A stretch of 14,833 nucleotides of DNA from G020353235 sp035528295 (GTDB lineage: Bacteria > Chloroflexota > Dehalococcoidia > Dehalococcoidales > JAUYDJ01). Below the pieces are notes generated by a model, which searched no databases, had not been told where the DNA came from, and worked only from the letters and a program-made list of their open reading frames with translations. Of the stretch, positions 5,945 through 12,134 are shown one piece after another (within the stretch, counting starts at the first letter, position 1; each line of letters opens with the position of its first letter). Made by a program: the position numbers and the translations under genes. The stretch lies in NCBI GenBank assembly GCA_035528295.1, contig DATKYY010000085.1, forward strand, positions 1-14,833, written 5' to 3'.

Positions 5945-7066
5945 ATGCCAGCACAGCGAGATTATTATGAAGTCCTCGGTGTGGGCAGAGATGCCACCGA
6001 TGAGGAAATAAGAAAGACTTTTCGCAAGCTTGCCTTTAAATACCACCCCGACCACAACCACCAGGACGGGGCTGAGGGCAGGTTCAAAGAGGTAAACGAA
6101 GCCTACCAGGTGCTATCCGACCCGGATAAGCGAGCCGCCTATGACCGCTTTGGCTATGGTGGTGCCGAGGGACTATTCGGACGGGGCTTTGAGGGGTTTG
6201 ACTTCGGTGGCCTGGGTGACATCTTTGATGCCTTCTTCGGCGGGGCAACCACCACCCCCCGCCAGGCACCCCGGCGCGGTGCCGATTTATATCATCAAAT
6301 GACCATCAGCTTTGAAGAAGCGGTCTTTGGCTGTGAAAAAGAGGTAGCCATATCTCGCACCGAAAATTGCGCCCAGTGCCACGGTGTCGGCACCAAGCCC
6401 GGTAGCCAGCCGAGCCGGTGCCCCAACTGCAACGGCAGCGGCCAGGTAAAGCGGGTGCACCAGAGCATCTTCGGCCGCTTCACCAACATTGCCATCTGCC
6501 CCCAGTGCCATGGTGAGGGCAGGATTATTACCGACCCCTGCCCCCAGTGTCACGGCAGCGGCAAGGAGAAACAGCAGCGCAAGATCACGGTCACCATCCC
6601 GGCGGGTATTGATGACAACTTCCAGATACGGCTGAGTGGTGAGGGTGAAGTCGGCAGCCGGGGCGGTTCATCAGGCAATCTTTATATTATCCTTTCCGTA
6701 GAACCGCATGAATTCTTCATCCGGGAGAATAATAATATTCTCTACGAACTACCGGTTAACTTTGCCCAGGCAGCGCTGGGCGCTGAGGTAGAGATACCCA
6801 CCCTGGATGGTAAGACCAAGCTCAAGATTCCCGCCGGCAGTCAGACCGGCGATGCCTTCCGGCTGAAAGACCAGGGTATTCCCCACCTTCAAGGAAGCCG
6901 GCGCGGCGACCAGGTGGTTTTTCTTTCCGTAGTCACCCCGGAAAAACTGAGCCAAAAACAACGCCAACTCCTTGAGGAGTTGGCTCAGAGTCTGGGTTCA
7001 ACCAATATGCCCCCGCAAAAACGAAAGGGGCTGCTGGAGAAACTCAAGAACGTTTACGGCGTCTAA
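5945..7066 (+). CDS. dnaJ: Chaperone DnaJ (Hsp40, type I)
   Basis: Co-chaperone that delivers substrates to DnaK and stimulates its ATPase. It has 373 residues, full length. The J domain covers residues about 1-70 with the essential HPD at 34-36. A Gly/Phe-rich segment follows (about 70-115). The zinc domain (142-206) holds four complete CxxCxGxG repeats (CAQCHGVG, CPNCNGSG, CPQCHGEG, CPQCHGSG), so both zinc sites should be functional. The C-terminal substrate domains follow. The ribosome site is weak: AGGG at 5931-5934, 10 bases before ATG, inside the right flank of a palindromic repeat. It is the last gene of the heat-shock operon. Its end overlaps the convergent gpsA by 23 bases, with no terminator between. 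Confidence 0.97.
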   Translation: MPAQRDYYEVLGVGRDATDEEIRKTFRKLAFKYHPDHNHQDGAEGRFKEVNEAYQVLSDPDKRAAYDRFGYGGAEGLFGRGFEGFDFGGLGDIFDAFFGGATTTPRQAPRRGADLYHQMTISFEEAVFGCEKEVAISRTENCAQCHGVGTKPGSQPSRCPNCNGSGQVKRVHQSIFGRFTNIAICPQCHGEGRIITDPCPQCHGSGKEKQQRKITVTIPAGIDDNFQIRLSGEGEVGSRGGSSGNLYIILSVEPHEFFIRENNNILYELPVNFAQAALGAEVEIPTLDGKTKLKIPAGSQTGDAFRLKDQGIPHLQGSRRGDQVVFLSVVTPEKLSQKQRQLLEELAQSLGSTNMPPQKRKGLLEKLKNVYGV

Positions 7067-8093
7067 ACAGGGAGAACAGCTTCCACCTTCGCCCGGCCAG
7101 CTCATGCTGGGCTACCGAAGCGCTTATCAGTTCCTCGCCAGCCCGACGAGGGTCAAGACCTTCATACAGCACCTGATAAATCTTTTCCGTAATCGGCATC
7201 TCCAGTCCCATTTGCTGGGCTATAGTTCTTACTGCAATAGTGGTGCTCACCCCCTCGGCTATACCCTCCATGGAATCGACTATCTCGGTCAGGGGACACC
7301 CCTTGGTCAACTCCACACCAACGTAGTGATTACGACTCAGCGGGCTGGCACAGGTAGCGACCAGGTCACCCAGGCCGGCCAAGCCGGAGAAGGTAAGCGG
7401 GTTTGCCCCCAGGGCAACACCGAGGGCGGTTATCTCGGTCAGACCCCGGGTAATAAAGGCCGCCTTGGCATTATCGCCATAGCCCAGCCCATCCGCCATA
7501 CCCGCCCCGAGGGCAATAATATTCTTCAAGGCCCCCCCCAGCTCCACACCAACGACATCGGTATTGGTGTAGATACAGAGGTTGGGGGTGGACAATAGCC
7601 GCTGCCCCACCCGGGCTAACGACTCCTTCTCCGCCGCCACCACCGCCGCCGCCGGTAAGCCGGCGAGGACCTCGCGGGCGAGGTTAGGCCCGGAGAGCAC
7701 ACAGATATTGGACTGGAAACGGGGGGCTATCTCCTCGGTGATTACCTCCGACATGCGCTTGTTTGAGCCAATCTCCAGCCCCTTAGCCGCACTCACCACC
7801 AGCATTTTGCCATCAAGGTGACCGGCGACCAATTTTATGTTCTGCCGCATGGTCTGCGAGGGCACGGCCAGGACTACCGCTTTGACATCATTTAAGGCTT
7901 CAGCCAATGAGCTGGTAATAGATAGCTGTTCCGGGAAGGTTACTCTCAAGGTTGGACTGGTTCTGGATTTGGTGAGCTGCTTGGCTTCCCGCTCGGTTCG
8001 TGCCCATAACCTGACTTGCAGTCCCTTGCGACCCAGCACCACCCCTAGAGTTAATCCCCAGATGGTAGTGCCAATAATGGCAACCCTGGGCAT
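7044..8093 (-). CDS. gpsA: Glycerol-3-phosphate dehydrogenase [NAD(P)+] GpsA
   Basis: Reduces dihydroxyacetone phosphate to sn-glycerol-3-phosphate for phospholipid synthesis, in the cytoplasm. It has 349 residues, slightly longer than usual because of a basic tail ending FRRRKRS. The Rossmann domain starts at residue 4 and the substrate domain follows, with the catalytic-type Lys in GGALKNIIALGAG (Lys190), the GYGDNAKAAFITRG segment and SRN at 253-255. The dinucleotide loop is odd: residues 8-13 read GTTIWG instead of GAGSWG, so the middle glycine is Thr10. The ATG at 8093 has only a distant purine stretch (GGAGAG about 14 bases upstream). The 42-base gap from plsY contains a small hairpin (CCTGG-N5-CCAGG, 8114-8128). 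It is the last gene of the argF operon and supplies the substrate of PlsY next door. Confidence 0.95.
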   Translation of the reverse strand: MPRVAIIGTTIWGLTLGVVLGRKGLQVRLWARTEREAKQLTKSRTSPTLRVTFPEQLSITSSLAEALNDVKAVVLAVPSQTMRQNIKLVAGHLDGKMLVVSAAKGLEIGSNKRMSEVITEEIAPRFQSNICVLSGPNLAREVLAGLPAAAVVAAEKESLARVGQRLLSTPNLCIYTNTDVVGVELGGALKNIIALGAGMADGLGYGDNAKAAFITRGLTEITALGVALGANPLTFSGLAGLGDLVATCASPLSRNHYVGVELTKGCPLTEIVDSMEGIAEGVSTTIAVRTIAQQMGLEMPITEKIYQVLYEGLDPRRAGEELISASVAQHELAGRRWKLFSLFRRRKRS

Positions 8094-8135
8094 ATTTTAT
8101 GCCACGCTCTCCGCCTGGTTACACCAGGATTATGA

Positions 8136-8810
8136 CTAGCTAGCCGGAGGCGAAACTCCTTTCTCAGCCTTCTCACCCAGCCTGCGTTCCGTACCCGCTA
8201 TCAACCGGGCGATATTATCACGGTGCATAAATATAATTACTACCGTGCCAATTAAAGCATAAATTAAATACTCGATGGGAAAACCACTCATGATGGTGAG
8301 GGGAAGCAAAATGGCACAGCTACCGACCGTAGCACTGATTGAACCCAGCGAGGCATACCGGGTCAGCAGCGCCCCAGCAACTAACAACTCACCACCAAAG
8401 AGCCCCGCCACCGGGCAGAGGACAAACAGGGCGCCCAGGAAGGGAGCCACCCCCCTGCCCCCCTTGAACTTAAGAAATACCGACCAGATGTGCCCGGCTA
8501 TCGCCGCCAGAGCGGCTAAAACCTGAGCCGCCAGTATCCCCACCGAATAACCGCCGACGACCACAAAGCTTTCGCCGACTATGGCGCCGGCAATTAATAC
8601 CGCCAGCCCCCCCTTCAGTAAGTCGAGGCAAGCCACCATAACGGCCGCTTTGACGCCTACGGTCCGGAAGACATTGGTGGTGCCTATCTTGCCGCTGCCG
8701 TAGTCGGTGACTTCCACCTTAGCCATGCGCCGGGCGACCAGCACGCCAAAGGGAATAGAACCCAAAAGATAGCCGATGATGACCACGGTAATAAGCTTGG
8801 CGATTAACAC
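8136..8810 (-). CDS. plsY: Glycerol-3-phosphate acyltransferase PlsY
   Basis: Integral membrane enzyme that transfers an acyl group from acyl-phosphate to sn-glycerol-3-phosphate, giving lysophosphatidate. It has 224 residues with several hydrophobic helices. The three PlsY motifs are visible: GSIPFG at 17-22; GSGKIGTTN at 38-46, where GSGNxGATN is usual, so Asn41 is replaced by Lys; and GHIWSVFLKFKGGRGVAP at 106-123, with Arg in place of the usual Lys in GGKG. The C-terminal tail is charged. The start is GTG at 8810, which lies within the end of der (GTGTTAA, a 7-base overlap), with GGGGG about 8 bases upstream, so translation is probably coupled to der. GpsA, encoded next, makes its substrate. 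Confidence 0.95.
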   Translation of the reverse strand: MLIAKLITVVIIGYLLGSIPFGVLVARRMAKVEVTDYGSGKIGTTNVFRTVGVKAAVMVACLDLLKGGLAVLIAGAIVGESFVVVGGYSVGILAAQVLAALAAIAGHIWSVFLKFKGGRGVAPFLGALFVLCPVAGLFGGELLVAGALLTRYASLGSISATVGSCAILLPLTIMSGFPIEYLIYALIGTVVIIFMHRDNIARLIAGTERRLGEKAEKGVSPPAS

Positions 8811-10123
8811 GACTTATCCCCCGTTTTGAAGACCAACCGCAGCGGTGTGCCGGCAAAGCCGAAAGAGCGGCGCAGCTTATTCTCAAGGTAACGCTGGTAG
8901 GAGAAGTGAACCAGCTTGGTATCATTGACAAAAAAGACGAAGGTCGGTGGATTTACTTCGGCCTGCGTCGCGTAGCGAATCTTCAGTTGCTTAGCACCGA
9001 CCCGGGGCAGGATATGGGCTTTAGCCGCCCGCTGAATTACCTCGTTTACCTCAGCGGTAGCCAGCCGCTTGAACCGCTCCTGATATACCTGAAGTACCTC
9101 AGGTATAACTTTCTTCACCCCCTGTCCCAGTTTAGCCGAAACATAGACAACCGGGGCATAGGCGACAAATTTAAGCTGACTTTTAATATATCTCGTAAAT
9201 TCAACAGGCTTTTTATTCACGGCCAGGTCCCACTTGTTGACTACCAGGACGATTCCCTTGGCTGCCTGCTGAATATAGCCCGCGATGTGTGTATCCTGAG
9301 CTGTAACCAGTTCGGTGGCATCAAGAATGAGTAAGGCTATATCCGCCCGGTCAATCGCCCGCAGGGCTCGGATGGCACTATGCCGTTCCACCCCCACCCC
9401 CCGTCTTCCCCGCCGCCGGATACCAGCGGTATCAATAAGTAACATACTTTGGCCTTCAAAGTCAAGTAAGGTATCTATGGCATCTCGGGTGGTGCCCGGG
9501 GCCTCATCAACAAGAACCCTCGGCCCGCCGAGCAAGGTATTGAGCAGCGTGGACTTGCCCACATTGGGCCGGCCCACGATAGCCATCTTCATTATCTCCG
9601 GCTCAGCCTCGGCCGGCGGCAGAGAAGGCAACAGGGCGAAAACCCGGTCCAGTAAAGCGGAAGTACCCCGGCCATGATAGGCTGAAATGGGCAGCGGTTC
9701 CCCCAGCCCCAGCTGATAAAACTCAACTGCCTCAGCCTCAAGGCGGCTGTTGTCGGCTTTATTGGCCACCAAGACCACTGGCTTGCTCACCTGACGAAGC
9801 TGGTCGGCAATTTCCTGGTCAGCCGGCACCACCCCAGCAATAACATCAACCAGAAAAATAAGGGCGTCTGCCTCACTGACCGCTGCCTCCGCCTGCTGCC
9901 TGACCCCCTGAGCGAGGGTGCTCTCCGCACCCAGCTCAAGACCACCGGTATCAACCAGGATAAACTCAACTCCCTGCCAGGAAACGCTGGCAAATATCCG
10001 GTCACGGGTTGTCCCCGGCTGGTCCTCAACAATAGCTACCCGCTTGCCAGCTAATCGATTAAGCAGGGTAGACTTACCGACATTCTGTCGGCCAATAATG
10101 GCCACAATCGGCTTGCTCGCCAC
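8804..10123 (-). CDS. der: Ribosome-associated GTPase Der (EngA)
   Basis: Essential GTPase for assembly of the large ribosomal subunit. It has 439 residues and the unique double-GTPase layout. Domain 1 has a P-loop GRQNVGKST at 11-19, DTGG at 58-61 and NKAD at 121-124. Domain 2 has GRPNVGKST at 184-192, DTAG at 231-234 and NKWD at 296-299. The KH-like RNA-binding domain fills about 355-439. Both GTPase sites look intact. The start is GTG at 10123, placed directly after the TAA of the preceding gene with no gap, with AGGG a few bases before it. Its stop overlaps the start of plsY. Expression is expected from the argF promoter. Confidence 0.97.
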   Translation of the reverse strand: MASKPIVAIIGRQNVGKSTLLNRLAGKRVAIVEDQPGTTRDRIFASVSWQGVEFILVDTGGLELGAESTLAQGVRQQAEAAVSEADALIFLVDVIAGVVPADQEIADQLRQVSKPVVLVANKADNSRLEAEAVEFYQLGLGEPLPISAYHGRGTSALLDRVFALLPSLPPAEAEPEIMKMAIVGRPNVGKSTLLNTLLGGPRVLVDEAPGTTRDAIDTLLDFEGQSMLLIDTAGIRRRGRRGVGVERHSAIRALRAIDRADIALLILDATELVTAQDTHIAGYIQQAAKGIVLVVNKWDLAVNKKPVEFTRYIKSQLKFVAYAPVVYVSAKLGQGVKKVIPEVLQVYQERFKRLATAEVNEVIQRAAKAHILPRVGAKQLKIRYATQAEVNPPTFVFFVNDTKLVHFSYQRYLENKLRRSFGFAGTPLRLVFKTGDKSC

Positions 10124-10780
10124 TTATCCCTTCACCACCGGTAACTCTCGGGCAAGCTTGACACTGGGGGGCTCAATCTGAGTCCGGGGGACCCTCTTCA
10201 GCTCCGCAATCGTCCCCTGAAAATCCTGGACAAAGGCATTGTACTCCGTCACAAACCGGTTGTACTGCTCCAACGTTTCCGGCGGAATCTCAATCCTCTC
10301 CGCTATCTCATAAAACTGCACCACAAACTCGTAGTAATGGGTGTTCAGCTGCCAGAGTTCGTTCAAATAGAGGCGTATAAAAGCGCCGAAGGTCCTGTTT
10401 CTGATATCGCTCTCCACCCTGGAGATAAAGCTATCGCACCAGGTATTGAAAACCCGCTGTGCCATATCACACGCCCGTGCCCAGTCCCACAACTGGGGAT
10501 TATCAACCTTGAACAGGTCATTGATAATGGCGAAAATAGATAGCGAGGAATTACCGGTAAAGCGACGGGTGAAATAGCCGGCCATCTGCCTCAGCCGCTG
10601 GGCTGAAGTCTCCAGCTCCCGCCCCCGGGCCGCCACCGCCACCACCACCAGACCAATGACCAAAATGGCCCCCAGAACCGGGGCGACCACCTGAATTGGC
10701 CACTGGAAGACAAGACCAAGCACCGCCACCAGCGTAATTAAAGCCGGTGCCCAAGCCCAATTTAATACTGTCCTTAACAT
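10124..10780 (-). CDS. Two-helix membrane protein of unknown function
   Basis: I do not recognise this 218-residue protein. Its N-terminus holds two hydrophobic helices (about 9-25 and 28-50) split by a short QWP turn. A soluble, mostly helical region follows, rich in aromatic and charged residues (WDWARACD, NELWQLNTHYYEFVVQFYE), and the tail is basic and Pro-containing. Both termini are probably in the cytoplasm. The frame is open upstream to 11062, but that part lies entirely in another frame of argF and is Gly/Pro/Arg-rich nonsense. ATG at 10780 has AGGGGG just before it, and the hydrophobic helices start right after it. It starts 8 bases after the argF stop and its TAA touches the der GTG, so it belongs to the operon. 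A membrane-linked role beside Der or PlsY is only a guess. Confidence 0.82.
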   Translation of the reverse strand: MLRTVLNWAWAPALITLVAVLGLVFQWPIQVVAPVLGAILVIGLVVVAVAARGRELETSAQRLRQMAGYFTRRFTGNSSLSIFAIINDLFKVDNPQLWDWARACDMAQRVFNTWCDSFISRVESDIRNRTFGAFIRLYLNELWQLNTHYYEFVVQFYEIAERIEIPPETLEQYNRFVTEYNAFVQDFQGTIAELKRVPRTQIEPPSVKLARELPVVKG

Positions 10781-10788
10781 ATTACCCC

Positions 10789-11730
10789 CTAATGATAGCC
10801 GGTCAGTGGTATTTCCAGACCGCCCAGCATCTGCGCCAGTAGCGCCTTCTGCAGGTGCAGCCTGTTCTCCGCCTGGTCGAATACCACCGAGGGCAGGCTC
10901 TCCAGAATGCCCTCCGCCACCTCCTGACCGTGATGGGCGGGCAAGGGGTGCATAAAGATAACATCCGCCTTGGCCAGGGACATCAGCTCCTCGTTCACCT
11001 GATATCGGGCGAACATCTGGCGCCGCCTCTCCACCTCCGCCTCCTGCCCCATGCTTGCCCACACATCGGTATAGACCACATCGGCCTGAGTGACGGCTGA
11101 TTGCGGCTCTTCGGTAAAGAGGAGCTCGGCGCCGCTCTCCAGGGCAAAACCCTGAGCCAGACGCATTATGCTCTCCTGGACCCCGTAGCCAGGCGGCGAG
11201 GCAATGCGGAAATTCATTCCGGTAAGGGACGCCGCCAGGAGCAGGCTGTGCGCCACATTGTTGCCGTCCCCGACAAAGGCCAGGGTTACCCCCTCCAGTT
11301 CCCCCTTCTTCTCAAAAATGGTAAAAAAATCAGCCAGTGCCTGACAGGGGTGCTCCAGATCAGAGAGGGCATTTATCACCGGCACATTTGAATAGCTGGC
11401 CAGGACTTCCAGGGTTTGCTGGGCAAAGGTGCGGGCGGCAATAGCGTCCACATAGCGGCTGAGCACCTGAGCAACATCAGCAACCGACTCGCGCTGGCCC
11501 AGCCCAACCTCAGCCGGAGAGAGATAAACGGCGTGCCCGCCCAGCTGCTGTATGGCTACCTCAAAGCTGACCCTGGTCCTTAGTGAGGGCTTCTCAAAGA
11601 GGAGGGCTAATATCTTGCCGTCAAGCATAGAAAGCCGGCGTTCGGCTTTCATTTCCACCGTATTTGATATCAGTAAGCGGATATCATCCCCGCTGAGGTC
11701 AGCTACTGAAAGTAGGTCTTTGCCCGCCAA
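10789..11730 (-). CDS. argF: Ornithine carbamoyltransferase
   Basis: Makes citrulline from ornithine and carbamoyl phosphate in arginine synthesis. It has 313 residues, the family's normal length. The carbamoyl-phosphate loop FEKPSLRTRVSFE is at 45-57, HPCQ at 127-130, DVWASMG at 222-228 (the ornithine-binding SMG loop), and a C-terminal DQAENRLHLQKA helix follows. SMG and HPCQ argue for an ornithine rather than aspartate enzyme. The conserved HCLPA motif reads HPLPA at 261-265, so the substrate-loop Cys is Pro262. That change needs two base changes (TGC to CCC), so it is not a simple sequencing error. The start is TTG at 11730, with GGGAGG 5 bases upstream. It is the first gene of the operon argF-unknown-der-plsY-gpsA. 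No ArgR box is evident. Confidence 0.95.
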   Translation of the reverse strand: MAGKDLLSVADLSGDDIRLLISNTVEMKAERRLSMLDGKILALLFEKPSLRTRVSFEVAIQQLGGHAVYLSPAEVGLGQRESVADVAQVLSRYVDAIAARTFAQQTLEVLASYSNVPVINALSDLEHPCQALADFFTIFEKKGELEGVTLAFVGDGNNVAHSLLLAASLTGMNFRIASPPGYGVQESIMRLAQGFALESGAELLFTEEPQSAVTQADVVYTDVWASMGQEAEVERRRQMFARYQVNEELMSLAKADVIFMHPLPAHHGQEVAEGILESLPSVVFDQAENRLHLQKALLAQMLGGLEIPLTGYH

Positions 11731-11754
11731 AGCAACCTCCCAATTATGCCCTAA

Positions 11755-11782
11755 AGTATATCACGAAATATTGACCAAGCAA
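11755..11782 (-). promoter_or_regulatory. Promoter of the argF operon
   Basis: On the minus strand, -10 TATACT (11755-11760) is preceded by TGA, an extended -10. The -35 TTGCTT (11777-11782) is weak, with a 16-base spacer. Predicted transcription starts about 20 bases before the TTG start codon and includes the GGGAGG ribosome site. Confidence 0.55.
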
Positions 11783-11785
11783 AGC

Positions 11786-11814
11786 TTTACATTGCGCCGG
11801 AGAGTTGCTTTAAT
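11786..11814 (+). promoter_or_regulatory. Promoter of the DUF4342 gene
   Basis: -35 TTTACA (11786-11791) and -10 TTTAAT (11809-11814) lie 17 bases apart, each with 5 of 6 consensus bases, and TGC precedes the -10. The predicted start is about 11821, giving a 16-base leader that contains the GGGAGGGG ribosome site. The -35 stands 3 bases from the -35 of the divergent argF promoter, across the palindrome AAAGCTTT (11781-11788). Confidence 0.55.
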
Positions 11815-11836
11815 AGTTTAAATCAGGGAGGGGAAA

Positions 11837-12085
11837 ATGACCGGCGAAAAGTTTACCGTATCGGGAAGCCAGCTGGTAGACAAAATAAAACAGCTCATCC
11901 ACGAAGGCAACATCAGAAAGGTGCGTTTAATCCACAACGGGCGGACCGTCTTTGAGCTTCCGCTATCTATAGGCGCTCCGGCGGCGGCGGCCGGAATTCT
12001 GGCGGCGCCAGTCCTGGCTGCCCTGGGCGCCTTTGCCGCCCTGATAACCGAGTGCACCATTGAGGTTGAGAAGATAGAGAAATGA
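11837..12085 (+). CDS. DUF4342 domain protein
   Basis: An 82-residue protein matching the DUF4342 pattern as I know it: an N-terminal GSQLVDKIKQLIHEGNIRKV helix, a short strand segment RLIHNGRTVFELPLSIG, an Ala/Gly-rich hydrophobic stretch (about 46-70), then TECTIEVEKIEK. The hydrophobic stretch is long enough for one membrane helix but very Ala-rich, so it may instead be a buried or peripheral segment. The function of the family is unknown; some members carry the domain next to a UBA-like domain, which is absent here. ATG at 11837 follows GGGAGGGG by 3 bases. It has its own promoter and appears to be a single-gene transcript ending before polA, 49 bases on. Confidence 0.85.
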   Translation: MTGEKFTVSGSQLVDKIKQLIHEGNIRKVRLIHNGRTVFELPLSIGAPAAAAGILAAPVLAALGAFAALITECTIEVEKIEK

Positions 12086-12119
12086 CCGGGCTCAGCGATT
12101 TCTAGCCAGCAACCACCTC

Positions 12120-12128
12120 TGCTATAAT
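12120..12128 (+). promoter_or_regulatory. Extended -10 promoter of polA, predicted leaderless
   Basis: TGCTATAAT is a perfect extended -10. With the usual 6-base gap, transcription starts at 12135, exactly the A of the polA ATG. No good -35 is found 16-18 bases upstream and no Shine-Dalgarno sequence lies before the ATG. The preceding ACC-TC is shared with the promoter of the MBL gene. Confidence 0.6.
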
Positions 12129-12134
12129 AAACTC

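Noticed and set aside
6972..7598. A 208-codon plus-strand frame across the end of dnaJ into gpsA
   Set aside because: It is out of frame with dnaJ and antisense to gpsA, both of which are complete and well conserved.
8114..8128. Hairpin CCTGG-N5-CCAGG between plsY and gpsA as a terminator
   Set aside because: A 5-bp stem with no T run is too weak; gpsA very likely stays in the operon.
8808..10132. Shared GGGATAAGT just before both der and plsY GTG starts, possibly a regulatory repeat
   Set aside because: It is short and explained in each case by a ribosome site plus stop or coding codons; chance is likely.
10781..11062. A 94-residue N-terminal extension of the two-helix membrane protein, in frame and open
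   Set aside because: It lies fully inside argF in another frame, is a Gly/Pro/Arg-rich shadow, and a good ribosome site plus ATG stand at 10780.
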